DNA from: Acheta domesticus
Lineage: Eukaryota > Arthropoda > Insecta > Orthoptera > Gryllidae
DNA: 64,000 bases
Assembly (NCBI GenBank): GCA_031308135.1
Contig: JAHLJT010008446.1
Span: 160,561,161 to 160,625,160 of the forward strand
Reading direction: 5' to 3'
Shown: piece by piece, positions 23,228 through 32,469 of the stretch
How positions within the stretch are numbered: the stretch's first letter is position 1
Layout of the letters: each line of letters begins with the position of its first letter
The notes under the pieces: generated by a model
The model's database searches: none
What the model saw: only the letters and a program-made list of their open reading frames with translations
What the model was told of the DNA's origin: nothing
Position numbers and translations under genes: made by a program

Positions 23228-24227
23228 NNNNNNNNNNNNNNNNNNNNNNNNNNNNNNNNNNNNNNNNNNNNNNNNNNNNNNNNNNNNNNNNNNNNNNNNN
23301 NNNNNNNNNNNNNNNNNNNNNNNNNNNNNNNNNNNNNNNNNNNNNNNNNNNNNNNNNNNNNNNNNNNNNNNNNNNNNNNNNNNNNNNNNNNNNNNNNNNN
23401 NNNNNNNNNNNNNNNNNNNNNNNNNNNNNNNNNNNNNNNNNNNNNNNNNNNNNNNNNNNNNNNNNNNNNNNNNNNNNNNNNNNNNNNNNNNNNNNNNNNN
23501 NNNNNNNNNNNNNNNNNNNNNNNNNNNNNNNNNNNNNNNNNNNNNNNNNNNNNNNNNNNNNNNNNNNNNNNNNNNNNNNNNNNNNNNNNNNNNNNNNNNN
23601 NNNNNNNNNNNNNNNNNNNNNNNNNNNNNNNNNNNNNNNNNNNNNNNNNNNNNNNNNNNNNNNNNNNNNNNNNNNNNNNNNNNNNNNNNNNNNNNNNNNN
23701 NNNNNNNNNNNNNNNNNNNNNNNNNNNNNNNNNNNNNNNNNNNNNNNNNNNNNNNNNNNNNNNNNNNNNNNNNNNNNNNNNNNNNNNNNNNNNNNNNNNN
23801 NNNNNNNNNNNNNNNNNNNNNNNNNNNNNNNNNNNNNNNNNNNNNNNNNNNNNNNNNNNNNNNNNNNNNNNNNNNNNNNNNNNNNNNNNNNNNNNNNNNN
23901 NNNNNNNNNNNNNNNNNNNNNNNNNNNNNNNNNNNNNNNNNNNNNNNNNNNNNNNNNNNNNNNNNNNNNNNNNNNNNNNNNNNNNNNNNNNNNNNNNNNN
24001 NNNNNNNNNNNNNNNNNNNNNNNNNNNNNNNNNNNNNNNNNNNNNNNNNNNNNNNNNNNNNNNNNNNNNNNNNNNNNNNNNNNNNNNNNNNNNNNNNNNN
24101 NNNNNNNNNNNNNNNNNNNNNNNNNNNNNNNNNNNNNNNNNNNNNNNNNNNNNNNNNNNNNNNNNNNNNNNNNNNNNNNNNNNNNNNNNNNNNNNNNNNN
24201 NNNNNNNNNNNNNNNNNNNNNNNNNNN
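23228..24227. other. Assembly gap (1000 N)
   Basis: Exactly 1000 unknown bases, a conventional scaffold gap size. Open frames across it are artefacts. The right flank (24228-24310) is pyrimidine-rich CT low-complexity sequence. Confidence 0.99.
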
Positions 24228-24414
24228 TCTCTCACGGTTCTTTCTCGCTTCTCACCTCTCGCCTTTCACCTCTGCTTCTCTCTCACTCTCTTTTTTGTCT
24301 CTCTCTGTCTTGTTACATACGTTTGCCTTTTAATACTGAGGTAATATTTTAGTGTGTAAAATAATAGAAATAACAAAAAATCATTTAATTTATATTAATT
24401 TATAATATAAAATT

Positions 24415-24740
24415 TTACCGAAGGCATAGTGCGTAGCATTGTCAGACCAGAAGATCGCGGGTTCGAGTCCCACCTCAAGCATGGTTGTGTTGTGTATGTC
24501 TGTATGTATATGTCATCATTTCATCCCTCATTGTCATCATCATTTCATCTTCCATACCCCCAGTGCAATCAATCCTAAGGGATAAAAATAGGATCCAGGT
24601 AAATGCTGACTCCTTAATAAAAATTACATGCACCTGCTAACGAGATAATGAAACTGAGCCTCGGTACATGCAAGGTGCATGCACGTCGTTCAAGGCGACC
24701 TATTTGCGGGCAAAATAGAGCTATTTTTTCTTAATTTACT
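24415..24740 (+). mobile_element. tRNA-derived SINE
   Basis: A tRNA-like head contains GCATAGTGCGTAGCATTG (A-box region) and a near-perfect B box, GGTTCGAGTCC (24461-24471), after CAGACCAGAAGATCGC. It continues CACCTCAAGCATGGTTGTG into a non-tRNA body. The minus-strand element at 60290-60486 has the same tRNA head and TTGGGCATGATTGT continuation, so the two are probably one family. No intact cloverleaf can be drawn, so it is not called a tRNA gene. Confidence 0.65.
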
Positions 24741-25049
24741 GTATATTAATTTGTGCTATATAATCATTACTAGAGTTTGTAATTTTATGACATGAAACGT
24801 ACGAAATATGTAAGCACTTATGGCCTAATAATTCCTGAAATATGACTTAAATATTCCTAAAATAAGACTTCAAAATAAATATATTAAAAATTAAATAATA
24901 AATATTAAAATATTAAAAAGTAAATATTCAATATTAAAAAAATAAATATTAAAATATGACAAAAATAGTGCAAGGCAAGAATTTTGTTACCTTGTATTTA
25001 CATAATTATCTTGTTAATCACAGTATTACATCACACATTATTTTCGAAC

Positions 25050-25539
25050 AGATGCAAAACATTATTTTCGAACTAAAAAACAGAAAAGAATTTATTATTT
25101 TTACGAAATAATGTCGACCATTATCTAGTTTATACGATAGAACTAGTGGTACTACAGAATGGCACAGATGTCTCGTACAAATGAGGTGTCTAATTTCTTT
25201 GGCCGGGTTGAGCTTTTCGGTCGTGCCCCATCCTTGTGCCAGCTGCCGCAAATATCGACGCTAAAAGTATATTTTTTAACATTTGCTCAATTTTTTAGTT
25301 TACTAATGAAAGAAACGACAAAATTATTTTAAGAATTTAGTAGAAAAGAAAATATGGAAATTTTATATGGAAATCTTATATGGAAATTTTCGTTGAAAAA
25401 TTCGGAGCCGTTTATAAGAAAATGTCGGTTAAGTGTCACAGAAAACTATTCAGTTTTTGAAAAAAAAATATTGGAGGTTATTTGAAGCGCTTCTACTCAC
25501 AAATGCAATAATGTATACAAATTGCTGGAAATGTGCATA
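25050..25539 (+). mobile_element. LTIR family copy, left part
   Basis: Module X (ACTAGTGGTACTACAGAATG at about 25142, to the CATTTGCTCAATTTTTTAG stretch) is followed by module Z (GGAGCCGTTTATAAGAAAAT). The copy is interrupted at TTAA 25540 by a piggyBac-like element and again by a SINE, and resumes at 27412. Confidence 0.65.
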
Positions 25540-26999
25540 TTAACCCATTAAGTCCCAAATTATTTTCACTGCAGTGTTTTTAGTGAAATTCAAAAAATCT
25601 TCATAATTAAGTGCTAGTTATTTAAGTTTATAGAAATTAATTCAATTTATTAATTTGGGTAGGTGTGGAGGGCTGTCCTCATTTGAGGACGCTGGGACTT
25701 GGAATGAAGTATTCCGCAATAATAAAAATAAGTATTCATAACAAATGTTTATGCCCACTGGAGTCGAATTTTAGTAACTACTATCTGAAATTTAAAACAA
25801 AAATAAAATAATTAAACAACATAATTACATGTTATTGTAATGTATCAACAAAGCAAATACAATTACACTAGAAGAATATTTTCAAAAAAAGAACTTGATG
25901 GTAATAATTGAACAGACTTCTACTACCAACATATTTGCAAAAATATGTAGTCTTGTCTCAGTATGATTATAGTACAAAAGTAATTTCAGAAAAATCTACT
26001 TTACTTTCTGAAGTGGAATAGACCAAAACATTCCACACAAAGAGTAATATTGCATTTAGCAAAATATTTGCGAGGCTTGCTTATTCATGATGGCTGCTGA
26101 TATTGTGCATAATCAATCCTCGTGACAATGAGTCTTTTTCTGTCGAATCGTACGTTAGGCAGCACGCTTGCTGGGGAAGACAAAACTGATACTTTCTTTC
26201 TTGCAAATTCTTGGAACTTTTATAGTTCGACTTTTATAAAGCTGCCTCTCAAGGCCCATCTTCACGATGAAAACTATCCCGGCATTTCGCGTCTTTTTCA
26301 GTCATGCCGCTAGATGTTGCATGATCAAGCAGTGCTTGATACGGTCGCGATGATGCGACATCTAGCGGAACGACCGAGAAAACCGCGAAATGCCGCGATG
26401 TATTTCATCGGAAGACGGTCCTGGAGAGGCAGCTTTATAAAAATCACGTCTTTCTCGGTCATGCTGGTAGATGTCGCATGACCAAGCAGTGCATGATCAA
26501 GCAGTCGCATGATCACTCATGCGACATCTAGCGGCACAATCATTCCTCGAAAAAAAACATGAAATGAAATTCCAACTCTTTCACAAGTTTTTCACTTCAC
26601 AACAAAATTATATAACATAAAGTCCCAGCGTCCTCATATGAGGACGGCACTAAAATATCAACGTCTCGAAAACATTGAATCATATAACTGCACAATTTTA
26701 TATTCTTCGTAAAGTATGAGCACAAACTAACACTACGTAGTGAGTTTAGCAACTAACTGAAATTTAGAAAAGTAGATAAAATTAAATTTTTTATCAACAC
26801 AAAGAACAAAATGCACTAACTTAGGAAGCTAGAAAAACTACAAGAATATAAACCTGAGCGATAACAAACGTTTATATCTGTTGAATGAACCTTTGCGGTG
26901 TTGCCAAACAACAATGTGATGGTGAACACAATTTATAATGAAATGAAATAATGAAAAATTCACTGTCCTCAAATGAGGACAGCTGGTACTTAAGGTTAA
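25540..26999. mobile_element. piggyBac-like non-autonomous element with TTAA ends
   Basis: TTAA occurs at both edges (25540-25543 and 26996-26999), followed inward by CCCATTAAGTCCC on the left and CCTTAAGTACC on the right, an imperfect terminal inverted repeat. Three copies of the 16-bp palindrome GTCCTCATNTGAGGAC lie inside (25675-25690, 26630-26645, 26965-26980), each next to GCTGG(G/T)ACTT. Subterminal palindromes are a known feature of piggyBac. No transposase is present. The boundary is supported by two uninterrupted LTIR homologues of the target (20586 on the minus strand and 27821), where a single TTAA or TCAA stands in the same context. Confidence 0.8.
26233..26441. repeat. Long hairpin (about 92-bp arms)
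   Basis: The arm 26233-26324 pairs with 26351-26441 at roughly 80-85 per cent by eye. Shared blocks include TTTATAAAGCTGCCTCTC, CGGCATTTCGCG and CCGCTAGATG. The loop contains a further near-perfect palindrome (ATCAAGCAGTGCTTGAT). A third, partial arm set follows (CGGTCATGCTGGTAGATG at about 26457, and its complement near 26517-26536). It lies inside the piggyBac-like element. Confidence 0.9.
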
Positions 27000-27039
27000 A
27001 GACATAAGCGATATTTTAAAAAATGACATTTATGTAATT

Positions 27040-27411
27040 TTCCGCCCCACAGCCGGGACAAGTTACAAGGCTTCTTACTGGTCTCCCGGCATGTTTTGGT
27101 AGTGTTGTATATGTTAGTGCATGGGGTAAGGATAGGTCAATGAAGAGGAAGGAAAGATCGTGCGCGGTCCGTGGCTAGGGTACTGTGCCGGCATTCGCCT
27201 AGTGTTGATGGGAGAAACCATGGAAAACTACCAATCAGAGTAGCCGAACGCTAGAATTCTCCAGACAGCGGCAGAATTGAATCTAGATGAAAAGCTAGTG
27301 TCAAAAATCCTGCTGCCGTCGTGACTCGAACCTTGGACCTCCCGGTCAGAGGCACAACAATGATGTCAGTTGATGCTCTGAACCAACTCTCCCGGTTGCC
27401 ACTTTTGAGAA
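27040..27411 (-). mobile_element. tRNA-derived SINE
   Basis: On the minus strand the element begins GGCAACCGGGAGAGTTGGTTC, with an A-box-like GTTGGTTCAGAGCATC and a B box GGTTCGAGTCAC (about 27310-27321). It continues into a body containing CCATGGTTTCTCCCATCAAC and AGGCGAATGCCGG, a body type I recognise from insect tRNA-SINEs. It interrupts an LTIR copy that continues on both sides. Confidence 0.7.
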
Positions 27412-28060
27412 AATGTTAAAAATGTCCCTGGGCGTAATATAAAGTGCCCTCAAAACTTAATGAACGTTATTCAAAATCTCAGAGCTTGGACTCAGAACAA
27501 ATCGACAGAGGTTTATTCATTTTACAAAAAATCCTACCCATAATTTAGGCGCTAGTGGTGTTCACATACATTAGACAGATGGATAGATGGACGGACGGAC
27601 GGACGTTTTGAAAAAAAAACAAACACTTTTCGATATCAGGGAACCCGTTTAAATTTCGAAATCGATTTTCCGCATCATTACATAACTTTCTCTATGCTAC
27701 GTATATTACTCCGTATATATGTGCGTGTACCAGAAAGTAAAATAATACGTATTTTACTACGTGCGTATGCACGTATACAAAGAAGTAAGTAGTGTTTAGA
27801 AATCGTTGGGAATGTGCATGTCAACGGAGTGAGAGATTTTGAAAAATATTACATTTATGTTAGTTTTTGAAAGAAAACAACTACAAAAGTACCCAAAATT
27901 AATTTGATGTCTTCTTAAACAGTGCAATTCCCACCATCTGTACGAAAAGTTTGAAGAAAAACTTTGGAGCGATTTTCAAGAAAATGGCGTTGGAGCTCTT
28001 CTGAAAATCCGGAAATTTGAGCTCGTTTTCACAGAAAACTTACGAGTTTTCGAGAAACTT
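27412..28060 (+). mobile_element. LTIR family sequence (right part of one copy, start of another)
   Basis: 27412-27720 holds module Y with GGACGGACGGACGGACGTTTTG (27585-27606) and an outer end at about CATTACATAACTTTCTCTA. From about 27780, homology to a different internal part of the family resumes (GGAATGTGCATGTCAACGG, the uninterrupted counterpart of the TTAA site at 25540), then GGAGCGATTTTCAAGAAAAT. Confidence 0.65.
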
Positions 28061-28540
28061 AATAAGACCTCATTTAAGGGGACCCGGGAGTTCTTTGCCA
28101 CGCCATACTCACATAAGTACCTTTTTCTCCCTTCCTAATTGACTGATGGTTTTGAATATTTTCTGAAGTTGAAGTGCACCTTTATACACATTTTGACATT
28201 CTTTGTTTAACCTCGATTATATTGTGATATTTGTACGAGAATTGTTTTTTGAATGATCATGGGTGTGAAAAATTGATAGCTTAAATACCTGTTGTAATGT
28301 TGAAAAACTGAATATCAAAAAAAAAACATGTCGAAATGTGTATTTGTGTATGTTTAAACTACTTTGAAATTTTCAATTAAATAGGTTGATTTTGTCCGCT
28401 TAATATTCATGCTCTCTTAAATGAAGTGGTGTTTACTAATCGCCACGAATGTAAATGAAAAAGACGAGAGAGAGATGTAAAACAATTACATTTTTGTATT
28501 TTTTGGAAAAAAGAATAGAGGAATCACTCTCTATCCGTAC
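28061..28540. other. Unassigned DNA with a 51-bp repeat
   Basis: 28408-28458 recurs almost exactly at 30341-30391 (TCATGCTCTCTTAAATGAAG, then AATCGCCACGAATGTAAATG). Nothing else is recognised. Confidence 0.5.
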
Positions 28541-29410
28541 AAGAAGTTTAAATAAAACTAGTAGTGCTACAGAATAACACAGATTTTGACGTATCGTTTT
28601 CTATTCCTTTGATTTAGGCTAGCTATTCGACTTGCCAATATTCTTGCCAACTGAAGTCTATCGCCGGCCAACGTACACTTTTTTGACATTTTCTTAATTT
28701 GCCAGTAGCGTAATATTAGAACGGAAATATTATTTTAAGAATATTAAAGAAGATTAAACCTCGTCCTTGATGCCAATTTGTTTTGAAAAAGTGGAGCCGT
28801 TTTTAAGAAAATGTCGAATTTTTTGTATACTCACGTTTTTGAAAAATTGAACATGACCTTATTTGAAGATCTGCTTTTATGAACACATTTTATTAAGAAA
28901 AAACTTGTATCTTCATAAATGTAGTTGTAGGAAGACGCCAAAAAAATTTGAATTTTTTTCAATTTTGAAAAATCTTAGTTTTCAACTAACATGACATCTT
29001 CGCCATTCTCTTAATGACCTTCGGACTAACCTACAACAAAATCTAGTGAAAATTGGTTTCATGTAAAGTACCTTTCAAAATTGAAATATCGATTTCAAAT
29101 TCAAGGGGCCAAGAGATCGATCAGGGAATATCAATTTTGTAGAAAATAGGCTGAACGGTCTAGTCGCTAGCGTTGTTCACAGACAGACGGACAGACGTTT
29201 TACTTTCAATTGTTTTTTTCGGTATCATGGACTCACAGGGATTCTGTCTGCCACCACGTGTTAGGGGATTTTTTTCTTAATGTTGCAACTGGATTTATCC
29301 ACTTCTTCGTTTTCAGGGCCCGGAAAATGAAATTTTTTCTGCCAAAATCCGCCGTTTTTTCGCACAGCATTACATCACTTTCCCTGTATTACGTATATAC
29401 GGAACGTATA
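28541..29410 (+). mobile_element. LTIR family copy
   Basis: Module X starts near 28555 (ACTAGTAGTGCTACAGAATA), module Z near 28795 (GGAGCCGTTTTTAAGAAAAT, then GAACATGACCTTATTTGAAG), and module Y near 29040, with CAGACAGACGGACAGACG (29180-29197), a GGTATCATGGACTCACA stretch, GGATTTATCCACTTCTTCG and the outer end AGCATTACATCACTTTCCCT. The 114-codon frame at 29210-29554 is open by chance in this module. Confidence 0.7.
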
Positions 29411-30135
29411 GGGAAATATAAAATTTGGAGCCATTTCTGGGAAATTCTTGTGTTTTTTGTTTTTAATATTGCTCATATTGCACGCAATACTGCGAGAAAA
29501 AAATACAAAAATTTTCAAAATAATGTACCTGACTTTAATGAAAGAACTAATTAAGGAGAAAACAAATTACTTGAAGGAAAAATCTTTATCTTCAATTTGG
29601 GATTGTAGGGAAGAAGGTGCCGAAAAAATGTTAGTCTGTGGCAATTTTCAAATATTCAGTGTTATCAGTGTAAATAGGACTTACTCCATCTTTATCAATG
29701 CATTTTGCTCTATTCGTACGAGAGATTAAAAGAAAAAAATTGGAGCAATTTCAAAGAAAATGTTGAAAATGTGGCAGGAGCTTCATGTAAAGTATCCCTA
29801 AAAGTTAATGAACAGTTTTCAAAATCGCACAGATTCGAGCCAGGTCCCATCGACAGGGGTTTATTCAGTTTGGAAAAAATTGTACCCATAGTTTACGCGC
29901 TAGTGTTGTTCACATACACCAGATGGACAGAAGGACGAACGGACGTTTTGCCGTCAATCGATTTTTCGGTATCAAGGAGCCACAAAACATGTATTCTGGC
30001 TACACCACATGTTAGAGGATTTTTTTCTTAATTTAGCAAGTATATTTATCAACTTCTTTGTTGTCCGGGATCGCCAATGATTTTATTTTACCGAAAATCC
30101 GGCGCTTTTTTCGCCTAGCATTACATAACATAATA
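29411..30135 (+). mobile_element. LTIR family copy, lacking module X
   Basis: After GGAGCCATTTCTGGGAAATT the Z modules and a second Y module follow (GGACAGAAGGACGAACGGAC at about 29926-29945, then GTCAATCGATTTTTCGGTAT and the end GCATTACATAACATAATATT). It lies directly behind the previous copy in the same orientation, either as a partial tandem duplication or as a neighbouring insertion. Confidence 0.65.
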
Positions 30136-31094
30136 TTAAGTACTAACAAATTACCCGGCGTTGCCCGGGCTTTCTTCATATCAAATCCTTGAAAGAAGAA
30201 AACGAACAATTTAAACAAATCATGGTGTTTAACATTATTTTTAATGTAATTGGTTCCAACTTTAATAAAATATTGTAATTTTCTGTCCATTTTATTTTAC
30301 AGTATATTACGTTTACTTGTACCCTAGCCATACTTTATACTCATGCTCTCTTAAATGAAGTGGTGTTATCTAATCGCCACGAATGTAAATGACCCACATG
30401 TACCCTAACCATACTTTTTTTACAAAATTAATTGTTTTAATTTATAATTCTGATAGTTCACGTAATTCTTCGTCGAGCTATTTTAGTAGTTATATAACAC
30501 TTAGCGGTTTGTTGCATACATTTTTAAAATATTAACAAAATATTAATACTTAACTCATTACAGCCCATCGTGTGATGTATCATACGCTAACTTCTAGTTA
30601 ACCCAAATTTGCTTCTTTTACAATATGCTTTGTGCATTTTATTTCTTCAGTTGGTGTCAGAATGTCTATTCTAAACAAAACATATAAGCAAGATTTTTCA
30701 TTCTTGACTGCCAGATGTCGATTAGTCATGATCGCTCAGTTAGTGTATACTCCTGTCCATGTAAAACCGAGCTTCGATGCTATATGACTGTGGTTATGTC
30801 GGAGGGAGGGCCGGTGTTGGTTGGTTCGCATCGAATTTGACGGGGCTCAAAGCAGCTCAGTTCTAACGGGTTTGCTTCCTCTTAAAAAAATCATATAACC
30901 AATGGTTTGCGCTTTCCAAAGCGCAATTGTTATCGTTAATTACATTAAGAAGTATGCTCCAGCACTCTAGTAGTAAATATTTAGCAGCACAACAATTAGC
31001 ACTAAATGTTGCAAAAACATGCTACTAGAGAGTTTCAACGGCCTCTGTGCGCCAACAGTTTCCTATCAGCCTTAATAACAATCTTGTGCGGATC
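30136..31094. other. Unassigned DNA
   Basis: 30341-30391 repeats 28408-28458 and is flanked by two copies of TGTACCCTARCCATACTTT. From TTAACTCATTACAGCCC at 30550 the sequence resembles a piggyBac-type end, but no matching right end was found. No gene is seen. Confidence 0.4.
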
Positions 31095-31325
31095 TTGACC
31101 CCTGCGGGGTAATATTGCCAGTTTGCTTGCTTTTAAAAAAGTAATAAAATCTTTCAAATTATGGAAGCTGTTACTTCAATATTTTGATGAAACATTGTAC
31201 TTTTGTTAAAAAGTACAATGTATTTTTGTATTAAAAGTTCAAAATAATGATTGTGAAGATTGGTGCAACAAAGTAGAACTTTAAAAGAAACGAAGATGTG
31301 GTAATGTTACCCCCCGTTACCTTAT
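31095..31325. mobile_element. GGGGTAAYATT repeat with inverted ends (copy 1)
   Basis: This matches 52701-52912 over its whole length. The ends are imperfect inverted repeats: GGGGTAATATTGCC at 31106 and GGTAATGTTACCCC at about 31300-31313. No reading frame is present. The size and structure suggest a MITE, but no target duplication is obvious. Confidence 0.65.
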
Positions 31326-31865
31326 AGATAAAAATTGAACCAATACGTGTAGAAAATTAAATAAAATACAACTTCGATATGTCTTGCCCCTGGGTTCACA
31401 AAATGAAAGAAGAAACGTCCCAGCATTTACTTTAAGCGACCGGGGAAAACCAGCGAAAACAAATTATGAACAAATATTAATTATGAAACATATTTAGATA
31501 TACGCGTCAAACTTTAGGAAAAAAATCTCAATACAATAAAGAAATTATTAAAAAGCAATATGAGAATGCACACAAACACCCGGCCAGGACGACGGCTTAG
31601 GACCGATTTTCATTACGACACGTACCAAGGGAAAAGACGCCTTTCAGTCAGGGCCATGACAAGTTAAGCTGGAATTAATTAGAAATTACAAGTAGATAGT
31701 ACAAAAAAATAAAAACAAAAGTCAACTTTCTAATTCTATAATATACTTAATTTAAAATAATTTTACTATTTTTAATTTCATTAAGAAGTAACGTACGAAG
31801 TTCAAGAAAAGAAACAATAGTTAAAATGCGATATAAAATATTACATTTATCTTACAATATTCAAT
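31326..31865. other. AT-rich DNA, nothing recognised
   Basis: No gene or repeat family could be assigned. Confidence 0.5.
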
Positions 31866-32469
31866 AGTAATAATAATACACAGTGGAAAGGAAGCAGTAG
31901 AAACCAGAAATATCAGAAACACAGGGGAATTTTCCAAGGAGATTCGCTACCTCCTCTGCTGCTTTGCATTGGTTTGATCCCACTATCTACACAGTTGCTG
32001 CACACTGACTTTGGTTACAAGCTCTATGGTGATGAAAGGTCAGTATTACATTTGTTTTACATGGAAGATCTTAAAGTGTCTGCTAAGAATGAAGCGATTC
32101 TCTCCCAAATGCTGTCTGTCGTGAATGACTTTAGCAATGACATCTGCATGAAGTTTGGTCTTGACAAGTGTGCAAAAATCAATTTATAACGAGGGAAACT
32201 GACAACGTCTGAGAACACTGAAATTGATACGCACACTGTGATTCACGATCTTGAGCCAGGTAAAACTTACAAATATCTGGGAACTGAAGAATGTGAGACC
32301 ATCTCAAACGACACAATGAAAGAGAGAATTTGCAGGGAGTATTACAGAAGAGTGAGGCTTGCCCTGCAGTCAGCTCTGAATTCCAGGAATAAAATATCAG
32401 CAATACGTAGTTTCACGGTGCCAGTAGCCGAATACAGTCCCGGTCTGGTGGACTGAGCTGAGCAAGAAC
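31866..32469 (+). pseudogene. Dong/R4-like LINE fragment (RT palm/thumb)
   Basis: A short TAA run (31866-31877) leads directly into sequence homologous to the RT region of the element at 7761-11927, from just after motif A through LYMEDLKVSAKN (catalytic YMDD changed to YMED) to LVD followed by TGA in place of Trp (32456). The 5' edge is a TAA microsatellite, as for the other truncated copies. The 3' part (CCHC and endonuclease) is missing, cut where the I-like LINE begins at about 32470. A stop also replaces the codon after AKINL (32187). Confidence 0.85.

Noticed and set aside
23180..24344. Long open frames of 350-380 codons on both strands
   Set aside because: They consist almost entirely of N from the assembly gap.
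24430..24490. A functional tRNA gene
   Set aside because: Only a B box and a weak A box are present, no cloverleaf can be drawn, and it continues into a SINE-type body.
29210..29554. 114-codon frame as a gene
   Set aside because: It lies wholly within an LTIR copy, is not conserved in other copies and shows no motif.
30550..30600. Another piggyBac-like element starting TTAACTCATTACAGCCC
   Set aside because: No matching inverted end with TTAA was found downstream.
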